DNA of 64,000 nt from NCBI RefSeq assembly GCF_001713395.1, contig NZ_CP016452.1, forward strand, positions 1,178,001-1,242,000, given 5' to 3'. The notes beneath the pieces were generated by a model. That model saw only the letters and a list, made by a program, of their open reading frames with translations. It made no database searches and was not told the origin of the DNA. How positions within the stretch are numbered: position 1 is the stretch's first letter; each line of letters opens with the position of its first letter. The stretch comes from Sinorhizobium sp. RAC02 (GTDB taxonomy: Bacteria; Pseudomonadota; Alphaproteobacteria; Rhizobiales; Rhizobiaceae). Made by a program: the position numbers and the translations under genes. Shown here one piece after another: positions 51,473-61,866 of this stretch.

Positions 51473-52368
51473 TGGCCACGCAATCCCTGATGCGCCGGCT
51501 CCCGCCGGTTTCCGTGATGATCGCCGGCCTGGTGGTCTTCATCATGCTGATCCTCGTCGTCTTTGCCCCGCTGATAGCACCAGTTGACCCGCGCGACGTT
51601 TCTTCCTACTCGTTGATCGACATGGAAATCCCACCCTCCTTCATGGACGGCGGCGATCCACGCTTTCTGCTCGGCACGGACAACCAGGGCCGCGACCTCC
51701 TTTCGGTCATCCTGTTCGGGCTTAGAATTTCCGTCGTGATCGGCCTCGGCGCCGTGCTCTTCGCCGCGACGCTCGGCGTTGTGCTGGGGCTTGTCGCCGG
51801 CTTCTTCGGCGGCATTGTCGATGGCATCGTTATGCGCATCGCCGACGTGCTCGTCAGCTTTCCGACCATTCTTGTGGCGCTGCTGATCAGCGGTATTGCC
51901 CGCGCGCAGCTCAGTGCGGACACGATGCTCACCTGGGCGCCGCTCGTGCTGATCTTCTCCATCGCCGTCAACGAATGGGTGCAGTACGCCCGCACGGTGC
52001 GCGCCTCGACCATGGTGGAAGTGGCGCGTGATTATGTGCGTGCCGCCAAGGTCATCGGCCTGCCGCCGGGCCGCATCATGGGCCGGCACATCCTGCCGAA
52101 TGTCATGAGTTCGGTGATGGTCATCGCCACCATCAACCTCGCCGGCGCGATCCTGACGGAGGCGACGCTCTCCTTCCTCGGTGCCGGCATGCCGCCGACC
52201 TATCCCTCGCTCGGCACGCTGATCCGCATCGGCAACCAGTTCCTGTTCTCCGGTCTCTGGTGGATCGCCGTGATGCCGGCGGCCGTCCTGGTCATCCTCG
52301 TGCTCGCCGTCAACGTGATCGGCGATTATCTGCGCGACCGCTTCAACCCGAAACTGATGGCCCGCTGA
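51472..52368 (+). CDS. Dpp/Opp-type ABC permease, second subunit
   Basis: A 298-residue DppC-like permease: first helix at 14-35, LLGTDNQGRDLLSVILFGLRIS, EAA-loop VEVARDYVRAAKVIGLPPGRIMGRHILPNV and LTEATLSFLGAGMPP. Its ATG shares the last base of the upstream TAA, so translation is coupled (TAATG). A cytoplasmic RDRFNPKLMAR end is standard. Confidence 0.92.
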   Translation: MATQSLMRRLPPVSVMIAGLVVFIMLILVVFAPLIAPVDPRDVSSYSLIDMEIPPSFMDGGDPRFLLGTDNQGRDLLSVILFGLRISVVIGLGAVLFAATLGVVLGLVAGFFGGIVDGIVMRIADVLVSFPTILVALLISGIARAQLSADTMLTWAPLVLIFSIAVNEWVQYARTVRASTMVEVARDYVRAAKVIGLPPGRIMGRHILPNVMSSVMVIATINLAGAILTEATLSFLGAGMPPTYPSLGTLIRIGNQFLFSGLWWIAVMPAAVLVILVLAVNVIGDYLRDRFNPKLMAR

Positions 52369-52369
52369 G

Positions 52370-54100
52370 ATGCCCAACGAGACAATTGCCACAACGACAC
52401 CTGTCCTCGACATCCGCAAGCTTCGCGTCGAGTACCCGCTGGCCAACGGCGACACGCTGGTCGCCGTCAAGGACATCGACCTCCTGATCCGCCCCGGCGA
52501 GATCCACGCCCTCGTCGGCGAATCCGGCGCGGGAAAAACCACCGTCGGCAATGCGCTGATGGGCCTGTTGCAGGCGCCGGGGAAAATTGTCTCCGGCTCC
52601 ATCGAGATCGCTGGCAAGCCGATCGATCTGCGCACCGGCCGCACCGAGGGCATCGTGCCCGGCCGCGATGTCGGCGCGATTTTCCAGGACCCGATGACCA
52701 GCCTCAATCCGCTGTTCACGATAGAAAGCCAGCTTTGCGAGGGCATGCTTGCCCATCTTAAACTCTCCCAGAAGCAGGCGAAGGCCCGCGCGCTGGAGTT
52801 GATGAAGGCTGTCGGCATTCCCGAGCCCGAACGCCGGCTCGGCAGCTATCCGCACCAGCTTTCCGGCGGCCAGCGCCAGCGCGTCGTCATCGCCACGGCC
52901 CTTGCCTGTGGCCCGCAGCTCATCGTTGCCGACGAGCCGACGACGGCGCTCGACGTTTCGGTACAGGCGCAGATCCTCAAGCTCATTCGCGACCTTGCAG
53001 ATCAGCGTGGCGTCGGCGTGCTCCTCGTCACCCACAATATGGGCGTCGTCGCCGAAATCGCCGACCGCGTCACCATCATGCAGAACGGTGCGGTGGTGGA
53101 AAGCGGCCTGGCCCGCGAGGTTCTGACGGCGCCGAAGGCCGCCTATGCCCGCACGCTGATCGCCGCCGTGCCGCCGATCGAAACCCGTCTCGACCGTCTG
53201 CCGGTGCCGAGCGAGGAAACGCAGGTGACGCTCGATGCCCGCGCGAGCGTACGCCGTAACAGCACGACGGCCGAAACCGGAAGCCGCGACGACGTGGTGC
53301 TCTCCGTCACCGACCTCTGCGTCGAATATGGCGCGCGGTCGTTGATCCCGGGCCGAAAGGCCTCGGTCTTCAAGGCGGTGAAGGGCGTCTCCTTCGACGT
53401 CCGTCGTGGCGAAATCTTCGGTCTCGTCGGCGAATCCGGCTGCGGCAAGACCACCGTCGCCAACACCATCGCCGGCCTCGTCACCCAGAGCTCCGGCACC
53501 ATCGACTTCCAGGGCACGGCGCTCGGCGCCAAGCGCGAAAAGTCGGTGCGGAAATCCTTGCAGATGGTGTTCCAGGATCCGTATTCCGCGCTCAACCCGC
53601 GTCTGCGCATCAATGCCGCCATCGCCGAGCCGATCCTGTTCTACAAGCTCGCCTCCAATGCCGAAGAGGCCCGGCTGGATGCGAAAACGTTGCTGGAAGC
53701 GGTCGGCCTGCCGGCGGATGCGGGTTCGCGTTTCTCGCACGCCTTCTCCGGTGGCCAGCGCCAGCGCATCGCCATTGCCCGCGCCCTGGGGCCGCGTCCG
53801 TCGCTGCTGATCTGCGACGAACCGACGTCGGCGCTCGACGTTTCAGTGCAGGCGCAGCTTCTCAACCTGCTGAAAGACCTGCGCGACCTTGCCGGCCTAT
53901 CCATGCTGTTCATCAGCCACGACCTCGCGGTGATCCGCCAGATGTGCGACCGCATCGCGGTGATGAAGTCGGGCGAGATCGTCGAACTGGCCGACACCGA
54001 GACGCTGTTCACCGCGCCGAAGCACGACTACACCAAGGAACTGCTGCGCCTCGCACCCTCGCTCGACCGCATCCTGTCGCGGCAGGCCGCGGCGGAATGA
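52370..54100 (+). CDS. Dpp/Opp-type tandem ATPase (DppD-DppF fusion)
   Basis: A 576-residue ATPase with two nucleotide-binding domains that in classical systems are separate DppD and DppF proteins. Domain 1: [35 protein letters not shown]. Domain 2: [35 protein letters not shown]. Both have the family's C-terminal extension with a cap segment; the usual cysteines of a 4Fe-4S site are not obvious. GsiA-like tandem proteins of this size are frequent in rhizobia. Starts 1 nt after the permease stop (TGAGATG). Confidence 0.92.
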   Translation: MPNETIATTTPVLDIRKLRVEYPLANGDTLVAVKDIDLLIRPGEIHALVGESGAGKTTVGNALMGLLQAPGKIVSGSIEIAGKPIDLRTGRTEGIVPGRDVGAIFQDPMTSLNPLFTIESQLCEGMLAHLKLSQKQAKARALELMKAVGIPEPERRLGSYPHQLSGGQRQRVVIATALACGPQLIVADEPTTALDVSVQAQILKLIRDLADQRGVGVLLVTHNMGVVAEIADRVTIMQNGAVVESGLAREVLTAPKAAYARTLIAAVPPIETRLDRLPVPSEETQVTLDARASVRRNSTTAETGSRDDVVLSVTDLCVEYGARSLIPGRKASVFKAVKGVSFDVRRGEIFGLVGESGCGKTTVANTIAGLVTQSSGTIDFQGTALGAKREKSVRKSLQMVFQDPYSALNPRLRINAAIAEPILFYKLASNAEEARLDAKTLLEAVGLPADAGSRFSHAFSGGQRQRIAIARALGPRPSLLICDEPTSALDVSVQAQLLNLLKDLRDLAGLSMLFISHDLAVIRQMCDRIAVMKSGEIVELADTETLFTAPKHDYTKELLRLAPSLDRILSRQAAAE

Positions 54101-54122
54101 TCTGACAGACCGGAGACCCGCC

Positions 54123-55564
54123 ATGGCCGATATCCTCATCAAGAACGGCACCGTCATTGCCATCGATCCGGAGCGCCGGATCATCGCCGATGGGGCGGTC
54201 GCCATCACCGGCGACCGCATCGTGGCCGTCGGGCCGACGGCGGAGGTGGAGGCCGCGCATCCGGCCCGCGAGGTCATCGATGCGCGCGGCATGGCGATCA
54301 TGCCCGGCTTCGTCGATGCCCACGCCCATGCCGGCCACGGGTTGATCAAGACACTCGGCGGCGGCAAGAGCGATCCGTGGTACCAGGCCTGCCGCGGTGC
54401 CTATACGGTCGGCTCGACGCCGGAGTTCTGGTTTGCGGAGGCGCAGCTTGCCGCGCTGGAGCGCCTGCGTTTCGGCGTCACCACAGGTGTCTCGCTGCTC
54501 GGCGGCGGTGATTCCGTCATGCGCACCGACGATCCGATCTATGGCGATGCACATATGGAGGGCGTGCTCGGCATCGGAACGCGCTCGGTGGTGGCCGTCG
54601 GCACCACGCGCCCGCCGCATCCGCTGGCCTATGCCCGCTGGGACGGTGAGAAGCGCACCGATTACCCGTTTCCTTCGAGCAGCAGTTTGCCACCTGCAAG
54701 ACGCTCATCGATCGCTGGCATGGCAGCCATGATGGCCAGTTGCACGTTGCCCTGCTCACGCCGACCCTGCACCGGGGATATCATGAAGCCGCCGGTGCGG
54801 AAGAGGCGGTCGCCCAGTCGCGCTTGGTCAAGCAGTTTGCCGAGGAACGCGGCCTCGTCTTCACGCAGGACGGCCACACCAAGGGCAGCGTTCGCATCGC
54901 CCACGAGGTTGGCATTCTCGGCCCGCGCACCCTGCTGTCGCATGCCACCGGCCTGGACGAGGAAGAGATCGCGATCTGTGCCGAGACCGGCACCACCATC
55001 GTGCACAATCCAAGCGCCGTCGCCGCTATTATGGCGCGCTGCCCGGTGACGGAGTTGATTGATGCCGGCGTCACCGTCGTCATCGGCTCGGACGCCACCG
55101 CTCCGGACCGTTCGGCCGACATGTTCCGCCACATGCAGCAATGCATGCACTACCACCGCACCCATTTCCACGATCCGAGCTGGCTGCCGCCGGGCAAGGC
55201 GCTGGAAATGTGCACCATTGACGCCGCGCGCGTGCTTGGCCTCGAAACGGAGATCGGCTCGCTGGAGCCGGGCAAGAAGGCCGACATCATCCTCGTCGAC
55301 CTGCGCCGCCCGCATCTCTACCCGGCCCACATGCCGGAATTCCGCGTCACCTATTTCGCCAATGGCAACGACGTGCACACCGTGCTCATCGGCGGCAAGG
55401 TTTTGCTGCGGGATCGGCAGCCGGTCCATGTCGATCAGGATGCCGTGCTCGACGCAGCACAGCGTGAGGCGGACAAGATGATCGACCGGCTCGGCCTGCG
55501 TTATGCGCTGGAGACGCCGCGCATGTTCTGGGGCCACAGCCGCGATCTGGACCTGATCGAATAA
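54123..55564 (+). pseudogene. TRZ/ATZ-family amidohydrolase gene with a 1-nt frameshift
   Basis: The first frame (MADILIKNGTVIAIDPERRI to DYPFP) has the metal motif FVDAHAHAGHGLIK with His67 and His69. The second frame resumes FEQQFATCKTLIDRWHGSHD and goes on through TIVHNPSAVAA and VIGSDATAPDRS to the stop. One missing base near 54668 (CCCG-TTTCC; an added G gives DYPVSFEQQ) restores a single 480-codon gene of normal length. Domain structure is otherwise intact with no other lesion, so it is either a very recent mutation or a sequencing error. It follows the ATPase gene by 22 nt with CCGGAGACC before the ATG and belongs to the transporter operon. Confidence 0.8.
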
Positions 55565-55582
55565 TCCCGTCGCTGCCCCGCA

Positions 55583-57937
55583 TCAAACCTGGCGCGGGGC
55601 ATCCTGCAACGACTCTGTGTAGTACTGGTCGTAGAGTTGCCGGTATTTTTCCGCCGCCCCGAAGTCGCTGTAGCGGGGAAGCGCTGCCATGTCGGTCTTA
55701 TTGAGGATGACGCCCAGCACCTTCGCCTCGATGCGGTTTTCCGCGTTGAGCAGGTCGCGCACCAGGGCCGAAGGGGTCTTGCCCCATTCCACGACGAAGA
55801 CGAAGCCGTCGGCAAGCGGTTCGAAGGCCTTGGCATCGACCACAGGGCCGAGAGGTGCGAGGTCGACGATCACATAGTCGAAGGCCTTGCGAACCTCGGC
55901 GATGAGCCGTTTCATGCCGGGGGAGGAGACCAGTTCGTTGGTATGGTGCAGCGCGCCGCTGCCGGAGCGGAGCGCGATCGGCAGCACGGCGAGCTTGGTC
56001 TGGCGGTCGATCTTGATCGCCTGGTTCCAGGGGATGTCCCCGAGGATAGCCTCGACAAGGCCCACCTCGGGCGTCGGCTTCAGCATGGCGCTGAGGCTCG
56101 GTTTGCGCAGGTCCGCGTCGATCAGCAGCGTACGCTTGCCGCTGGCGGCGAGCAGGGCGGCGAAATTGGTCGCAACGGTGGATTTACCCTCACCGGGCAG
56201 CGACGACACGACGCCGATCACCCGGCTTTCCTGGCCTTGCAGCATCACGTCGCTGGCAAGTTTGGCATTGCGCAGCGTCTCGGCGAAGGCCGAGCGCGGC
56301 GCATCCAGCACGATGCGCGTCATGCGCTCGAGCGGAATGACGTCCTCCTCCTCCGGATTGGTCGGTTCCGCCTTCATCGCCTTCGCGCCGATCATCGCCG
56401 GTTTGCGCTTCTTCTGCCCGCCGACCAACGGCAGGTAGCCGAGCGGTTTCAGGCCCAGCACGGTGCGCACATCGCCCTCGACGCGGAAATAGCGCTCGCG
56501 CATTTCCTGCACGAAGGTGAGTGCTGCGCCCGCCATCAGGCCGAGCACCAGTGACAGGCCGATGACCATCGTCTTGCTGGGGCTCGACGGCGAGACCGGC
56601 ACGCCCGCATCGGAAATCACGCGCGCCTTGGCGATCGGGAAGGATTGCTGCTGTGAGGCCTGTTCGTAGCGGCTGAGATAGGATTCCGACAGCACCTTCA
56701 GCGCCGTCGCCTTCTGTTCCAGCTCGCGCAGGTGCACCAGCGATCGGTTGGCCACGGCATTGTTGCCGGCGACCTTTTCAATGCTCTCACGCAAGGAATC
56801 CTCCCGGGAGCGGGCGACCTCGTATTCGTTGCGGTAGCTCGCCGTCAGTTGCTGGAGCTCCTGGTAGATCTGCCGCGTGAGGTCTTCCTTGTCGGTGCGG
56901 AGTGCCACGGCCTGCGGGTGGTCCGCACCAAAATTCTGGGTGATTTCCTGCTCGCGCTTGACGACGGAAATGTAGCGGCCACGCAGATCCTGGATCAGCG
57001 AATTGTCCGTCTGGCGTGTCGGGACCGTCGCATTGTCGACGGCCTTTTCCGCGCCCTGTTCGATGATCGCTTTGAACTGGTTGTAGCGGGCCGAGGCGCT
57101 CGCAGTATCTGCCTGCGCGACGATAAGCTGGCTGTTCAGGTCAGAGAGTTGCTGCTCCGACATCAGTTCACCGCGGGCGGAGGTCAGCCCATTCTCGTTC
57201 TTGTAGCGCTCCACTTCGAGCGCGGCAGACTGGGCGCGGCCCTGCAGGTCGGTCAGGCGCTCCTGCAGCCAGATCGTCGCCTGTTCGGTGGCGTCAAAAT
57301 TGGCGTTGAGCTGATCTTCGAGATAGGCGTCGGCATATTTCTTGGTGATCGCCGCGGCGAGCTGCGGATCGGACGAGCGGAAGGAAACCGCCACGACGGA
57401 GCTGCGGGCGACGCGCTCGACGTTCAGCGACTGTTGCAGGATCGCCGCCGCCTTCTGGCGCCGGCCATTCAGCAGGTCGGCCTCCGATGGCCCGGGACCG
57501 GTGGAGGCGAACGAGGTCAACGACTTCATCCAGCCCTTGGCGATCGCGATGGGGGATTGCGGCGGGTTGAGGATGATCTCGTTGTCCCCAAGCTTGAGAT
57601 CGTCAACCACGCGCAGCGCCATGCGGCCGGATTTCAGGATTTCGACGGCGCTCGATATGCGCATATCAGCCTGCTGGCTGCTCTGCGCCGAAGGCTCGGT
57701 TTCCTCGGCATAACGCGACAGGTTCTCGTCGAGCAGCACCTGCGTCATCGACGTATAGATCGGCGTCGCGAAGACGAGGTAGGAGACGCCCAGCGCGACC
57801 GCGAGGACGACCGTCATCGCAATCAGCCGCGTATGGCGCACGAGGATCGTGAGCAGGCGGTTGAGGTCGATGAAGGAATCGGACGGGTCCGGTTCTCCGC
57901 GGAAAACGCGGCTGTGCGGTACGGTGCGTTGATGCAT
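55583..57937 (-). CDS. exoP: Succinoglycan chain-length/export tyrosine kinase ExoP
   Basis: A 784-residue polysaccharide co-polymerase. Wzz domain with first membrane helix at about 38-57, a long periplasmic coiled-coil region (about 220-430), a GNVR-like stretch before the second helix (456-475, preceded by Pro-Ser-rich PVSPSSPSKT), and a C-terminal bacterial tyrosine kinase with Walker A SLPGEGKS (579-586) and IDADLRKPS (607-615). The tail has a tyrosine cluster (KYRQLYDQYYTESL) for autophosphorylation. It governs polymerisation and chain length of succinoglycan. Size agrees with S. meliloti ExoP (786 aa). Confidence 0.94.
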   Translation of the reverse strand: MHQRTVPHSRVFRGEPDPSDSFIDLNRLLTILVRHTRLIAMTVVLAVALGVSYLVFATPIYTSMTQVLLDENLSRYAEETEPSAQSSQQADMRISSAVEILKSGRMALRVVDDLKLGDNEIILNPPQSPIAIAKGWMKSLTSFASTGPGPSEADLLNGRRQKAAAILQQSLNVERVARSSVVAVSFRSSDPQLAAAITKKYADAYLEDQLNANFDATEQATIWLQERLTDLQGRAQSAALEVERYKNENGLTSARGELMSEQQLSDLNSQLIVAQADTASASARYNQFKAIIEQGAEKAVDNATVPTRQTDNSLIQDLRGRYISVVKREQEITQNFGADHPQAVALRTDKEDLTRQIYQELQQLTASYRNEYEVARSREDSLRESIEKVAGNNAVANRSLVHLRELEQKATALKVLSESYLSRYEQASQQQSFPIAKARVISDAGVPVSPSSPSKTMVIGLSLVLGLMAGAALTFVQEMRERYFRVEGDVRTVLGLKPLGYLPLVGGQKKRKPAMIGAKAMKAEPTNPEEEDVIPLERMTRIVLDAPRSAFAETLRNAKLASDVMLQGQESRVIGVVSSLPGEGKSTVATNFAALLAASGKRTLLIDADLRKPSLSAMLKPTPEVGLVEAILGDIPWNQAIKIDRQTKLAVLPIALRSGSGALHHTNELVSSPGMKRLIAEVRKAFDYVIVDLAPLGPVVDAKAFEPLADGFVFVVEWGKTPSALVRDLLNAENRIEAKVLGVILNKTDMAALPRYSDFGAAEKYRQLYDQYYTESLQDAPRQV

Positions 57938-57991
57938 GTGGCTCCGTTCTGCCTTTCGGCTCGGTGGGGGCTTTCGTCCTCCCGCAGGCGG

Positions 57992-58020
57992 TGGTCCCGG
58001 GCCGCACCGGCCCGGGACCA
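57992..58020. other. Strong hairpin between exoN and exoP
   Basis: TGGTCCCGGGCCG and CGGCCCGGGACCA pair perfectly (13 bp) around CAC, starting 4 nt after the exoN stop on the minus strand. There is no T-run. It may reduce read-through into exoP or mark the end of the exoN transcript. Confidence 0.6.
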
Positions 58021-58024
58021 GGAA

Positions 58025-58930
58025 TTATGCCGCGCGAATCCGGCTCTCGTGCGACATCACCATGTCACGAAGGGATTCGTAGACGGCGGCGCCGATGTCT
58101 GGGCGGGCAAGCGCGAAGGCGACATTGGCCTCGATGAAGCCGTGCTTCGAGCCGCAGTCATAGGTTCGTCCCTCGTAGACATGGGCGTGGAAGTCCTGTG
58201 CTTCGGAGAGTTTCAGCATGCTGTCGGTGAGCTGAATCTCGTTGCCGGCGCCTCGCTTCTGATGGGCGAGATGACCGAAGACTTCCGGCTGCAGGATGTA
58301 ACGGCCGTTGAGGAAGAAGTTGGACGGCGCGTCGCCTGCCTTCGGTTTTTCCACCATGTGGGTGACGGCAAAACCATGCCGCACGGCTTTCCCCTTGCCG
58401 ACGATGCCATATTGGGAAGCGTCCTCCGGGGCGCATTGTTCGACGCCGACGACATTGCCGCCGACTTCCTCGTAGAGGTCCATGAGGCCGGCAAGGCAGC
58501 CACGCGGGCCGAAGGAAATCATATCGGGCAGGAGAAGCGCGAAGGGCTCGTCGCCGATCACGTCGCGCGCGCACCAGACGGCATGGCCGAGGCCAAGCGG
58601 TGCCTGCTGGCGGGTGAAGCTCACCGAACCGGCGGTCGGCAGAAGCCGGCCGAGTTCGCTGACCTTGTCGTCCTTACCGGATTTCTCCAGCGAGGAGATC
58701 AGTTCCGGCGTGTCGTCGAAATGGTCCTCGATGACCTGCTTGTTGCGGCTGGTGACGAAGACGACATGCTCGATGCCGGCTTCGCGCGCCTCGTCGAGGG
58801 CGTATTGCACAACCGGGCGGTCGACGATGGTCAGCATTTCCTTCGGCATGGCCTTGGTGGCCGGCAGGAAGCGTGTGCCGTTTCCGGCAACGGGAATGAC
58901 GGCCTTGCGGACAGTCTTGGTTCGCTCCAT
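58025..58930 (-). CDS. exoN: UTP--glucose-1-phosphate uridylyltransferase ExoN
   Basis: A 301-residue nucleotidyltransferase of the GalU family. [25 protein letters not shown] is the nucleotide-binding loop, [22 protein letters not shown] the next strand-helix, and [14 protein letters not shown] with LLPDMI the uridine/glucose phosphate site. It makes UDP-glucose for the repeat unit of succinoglycan. Starts 4 nt after the exoO stop. Confidence 0.94.
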   Translation of the reverse strand: MERTKTVRKAVIPVAGNGTRFLPATKAMPKEMLTIVDRPVVQYALDEAREAGIEHVVFVTSRNKQVIEDHFDDTPELISSLEKSGKDDKVSELGRLLPTAGSVSFTRQQAPLGLGHAVWCARDVIGDEPFALLLPDMISFGPRGCLAGLMDLYEEVGGNVVGVEQCAPEDASQYGIVGKGKAVRHGFAVTHMVEKPKAGDAPSNFFLNGRYILQPEVFGHLAHQKRGAGNEIQLTDSMLKLSEAQDFHAHVYEGRTYDCGSKHGFIEANVAFALARPDIGAAVYESLRDMVMSHESRIRAA

Positions 58931-58934
58931 GGCA

Positions 58935-59954
58935 TTATCCTTTGTTCTTGAGCGGCAGATCTTGCGCTGTCGATGGGGAGGGAGCCGCGCGGGGCGCGGC
59001 CGTTTTGCGATGGGACGACGCGGCCATCAGGCGGCGCCATCGGGCGGCGAGCGGCATCCTGAGATGCCGGAGCGCGACGGGATCGCCGAGCGCTACCCTG
59101 AGGGCAGGCCCGAACGAACGATTCTTGAGATGCTGGATGAGGGCGAGGAAGGAGCGGGTCTCTTCGAGGTTGCGCGTGCGCCGACGTTGTGCGGCGGTGT
59201 CGGTGCCCTTCAGCGCAAATCGCGCGAGGAAGCGCCGGTCGCCAGCCAGCATCGCGTCCACATGATGGAGGTGGAGCACGCGCGAAATCGAGGCTTCGCG
59301 AATGTGGTAGCTGTAGCCCGCTTCCGGCACCACGACGCATTTGCCGCCGGCGGCAAGCGCGGAGGCGAGCAGCAGGTAGTCCTCGCCGATCCTCAGATCC
59401 TCGTCGAAGGAGAGCGTGTTGCCTTCGAGAAATGCCCGCCGGAAGACGGGTTTCATATAGCCGAAATTGTGCGTGCTACGGAAAATCCGGTTGGAGTCGA
59501 TGAAGTTCGACAGGGTCAGAACCGGCGTGCGGGCCAGCAGGTCATGCGGGAACATCCGCTCCACACGGCCATCGAGATGCAGCACGTCGAGATTGTCGAC
59601 GGCCACAGCCGCGTCCTGGTGTTCCGCAACGTCGATCAGGCGGCGCAGACGCTCGGGTCGCATCGTATCGTCGGAATCGAGCACCGCGATCCATCGGCCG
59701 CGGGCGATTGCAAAGCCGGCATTGCGCGCCCCGCCCGGTCCGCGATTATGCTTGAGCGCGACGAGCTGCACATTGGCCTCGCCCATGGAGGAAACGATGT
59801 GGCGGGTCTCGTCCGTCGAGCAATCGTCGACGACAATGATCTCCACCGTCACATCGCGCTGGGCCGCGGCACTGAGGATCGCGCGCTGGATCGTATCGGC
59901 TGCGTTGTAGGCGGCGATCACCACGCTGACATCGGGCTGAGATGTGCCGTTCAT
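58935..59954 (-). CDS. exoO: Succinoglycan glucosyltransferase ExoO
   Basis: A 339-residue GT2 glycosyltransferase. The GT-A core starts [19 protein letters not shown], with VDDCSTDET and a D-S-D metal motif in [14 protein letters not shown] basic C-terminal tail follows. In S. meliloti ExoO adds a late glucose of the octasaccharide. ATGA overlap with the exoM stop fixes the ATG of MNGTSQPD; the open frame continues upstream into exoM without sense. Confidence 0.9.
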   Translation of the reverse strand: MNGTSQPDVSVVIAAYNAADTIQRAILSAAAQRDVTVEIIVVDDCSTDETRHIVSSMGEANVQLVALKHNRGPGGARNAGFAIARGRWIAVLDSDDTMRPERLRRLIDVAEHQDAAVAVDNLDVLHLDGRVERMFPHDLLARTPVLTLSNFIDSNRIFRSTHNFGYMKPVFRRAFLEGNTLSFDEDLRIGEDYLLLASALAAGGKCVVVPEAGYSYHIREASISRVLHLHHVDAMLAGDRRFLARFALKGTDTAAQRRRTRNLEETRSFLALIQHLKNRSFGPALRVALGDPVALRHLRMPLAARWRRLMAASSHRKTAAPRAAPSPSTAQDLPLKNKG

Positions 59955-60871
59955 CGTACCGCCTCCAGCTTTCCATAGGGTTCGATGGTGCGGGCGCCGA
60001 ACAGGCCGGCTATGGCGCCGGCATGAAGGAGGCCGCGCAGGAGAAAGCGATTGCGTCGTGCCGGCAGCAAAGCGAGCGCCAGCGCTGCGGCAAAGCAGGC
60101 GGTGCATTTGGTCGTTGCGAGCACCGCCGCCGCCCAGCGGGCAGCGCCTTCATGTCGTTCGGCCAGGATCCGGCCATGCGTCTGGCCCATGCGCAGACGC
60201 CGCTGCGCCAACCAGGAAAAGCGCGCGCGGGAAGCCGGCACGGGTTCGCGCACCCAGGCGTCCTTGGCAAAGGCGATGCGCCCGCCGGCTGCATGTACCT
60301 GATCGAAGAAAGCCGTGTCCTCGCCGCCGCTTCGCCCGAGTGCGAGATCAAAGCGTCGCCCTGCAATCGACGCGGCCGCGAGGCGCATCAGGACGTTGCA
60401 GGTATAGCCGGTGCGGATTTCGCCCTTCACCCAGACGGGATGGGTGGAATGGAAGTAGCCGTGCCGCATCCAGCCGGGTGCCTCCGGTGCATAGACCGCC
60501 TGGACAGGACCGAGAACGACATCGGCACCGCTTGTCTCTGCTTCGGCAAGCAGGCGGTCGAGCCAGAGCGGTTCCACCGTCTCGTCGTCATCGACGAAGG
60601 CGAGGAAATCGGCATCCGCCGCATCCAGGCAGGCGTTGCGAGCGATGGAGATGTTACCGGCCGGGCAATGCACATACACCAGCTCCACCGGCATCGCCGT
60701 CTGGGCGGCGTCCACGCGCTCGCGGGCGCTGGGCTCGGCATCGTTGTCGGCAACGATGATCCGCAGATGCACACCCTCGGGCACGATCAGCCGGGCGAGC
60801 GATGCCAGGGTGTCGTCAAGTGCCTCGCGACGGAAGGTGCAGACGGCGATGTCGGCGCGAAGCGGGGTCAT
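59951..60871 (-). CDS. exoM: Succinoglycan glucosyltransferase ExoM
   Basis: A 306-residue GT2 enzyme (S. meliloti ExoM 309 aa). Motifs: ADIAVCTFRREALDDTLASL, IIVADNDAEPSA, CPAGNISIARNACLDAADAD and the metal-binding FVDDDETVE. Hydrophobic C-terminal helices (about 240-290) suggest membrane association. It adds the fourth glucose in the characterised pathway. Start and stop overlap both neighbours by 4 nt (ATGA). Confidence 0.9.
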   Translation of the reverse strand: MTPLRADIAVCTFRREALDDTLASLARLIVPEGVHLRIIVADNDAEPSARERVDAAQTAMPVELVYVHCPAGNISIARNACLDAADADFLAFVDDDETVEPLWLDRLLAEAETSGADVVLGPVQAVYAPEAPGWMRHGYFHSTHPVWVKGEIRTGYTCNVLMRLAAASIAGRRFDLALGRSGGEDTAFFDQVHAAGGRIAFAKDAWVREPVPASRARFSWLAQRRLRMGQTHGRILAERHEGAARWAAAVLATTKCTACFAAALALALLPARRNRFLLRGLLHAGAIAGLFGARTIEPYGKLEAVR

Positions 60872-61866
60872 GCCACCACCCTCCGCTGTCGGAGATCCAG
60901 CACCTCGCGCCAGAAACCGGCCGACCAGGCAAAATGCATGATCATCGCGGAGACGGCGGCGAGCGGGCCATAGGGATTGCGTTGCCCCAGTGCCATCCAG
61001 GCGCCGTAGCCGAGGCAGGCCGCCGCCCACAGCACGAACGGTACTGCTGCAATCCAGGTGATGGCCGCTAGAAAGGCGCCGACGGCAACCGGGGCAACCA
61101 TCAGCGGAATCATCTGCCGGAGGCTCGGGCGCGAGCGGTGTTTCAGGAAATTGCGGGCCCTCCCGCGGCCATAGCGGAAATACTGCTTGAACAGCAGCGG
61201 CGCGCTGGCGCGGGGATAGTAGATCATGCTCGTTCGCGCCGTCATCCAGATGCGGTAGCCGGCCTTGTTGAGGCGGTAGTCGCATTCGGCGTCTTCGTTG
61301 GCGTTGAAATTCTCGTCATAGCCGCCGACCGCGCGAAAGGCCGAAATGCGCATCAGCGCGTGGTGGCCATGATCCACCCAGTGGCTTTCTGCCCCGGCGC
61401 GATGTTTGGCGCCGCCATTGCCGAGCACGGAATTCTGCGCGACGGCGGTGGCCTTCTGGAACAGGCCGAAACCAACGGTCTGCATGGCGACCACGACGGA
61501 ATCAGCCTCGGTCGCCAGTGCCTCCTCGACCAGCACGCGGCAATAGTCGTGCGGATAGGTGCCGTGAGCGTCAATGCGGATCAGATAGTCGTGCTCCAGG
61601 CCGAAGGTTTCGACGGCGAGGTTGATGGCAGCGGCCTGGATGCGCCGCGGATTGTCGAGCACGTGCAGGTTCGGCAGGCTTTGCGCGAGGCGCTTGGCGA
61701 TGTCGCGCGTTCCGTCCGTGCTGCCGCCATCCACGACCACGAGCGTGGCCGTGAGTTCCTTCAGTGTTGGCTCGAGCTGCTGGATCAGCGGCTCGAGATA
61801 GGACGCCTCGTTGAGGCACGGAATCACGATCAGGCAACGCACGGATTTTACAGCGTCAACGGTCAT
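60868..61866 (-). CDS. exoA: Succinoglycan glucosyltransferase ExoA
   Basis: A 332-residue GT2 enzyme (S. meliloti ExoA 330 aa): CLIVIPCLNEASYLEPLIQQL, VVDGGSTDGTRDI, the N-terminal metal motif LIRIDAHGTYP and three helices after residue 230. It adds the first glucose to the galactosyl-lipid. Two ATGs are 6 nt apart; I use the inner one because AAGGTGG is 6 nt before it. Overlaps exoL by 11 nt. Confidence 0.9.
   Translation of the reverse strand: MTVDAVKSVRCLIVIPCLNEASYLEPLIQQLEPTLKELTATLVVVDGGSTDGTRDIAKRLAQSLPNLHVLDNPRRIQAAAINLAVETFGLEHDYLIRIDAHGTYPHDYCRVLVEEALATEADSVVVAMQTVGFGLFQKATAVAQNSVLGNGGAKHRAGAESHWVDHGHHALMRISAFRAVGGYDENFNANEDAECDYRLNKAGYRIWMTARTSMIYYPRASAPLLFKQYFRYGRGRARNFLKHRSRPSLRQMIPLMVAPVAVGAFLAAITWIAAVPFVLWAAACLGYGAWMALGQRNPYGPLAAVSAMIMHFAWSAGFWREVLDLRQRRVVA

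Noticed and set aside
56732..58951. 739-codon plus-strand frame opposite exoP and exoN
   Set aside because: Low-complexity composition, crosses the exoN-exoP hairpin, no ribosome site or family motif; the minus-strand exo genes are certain.
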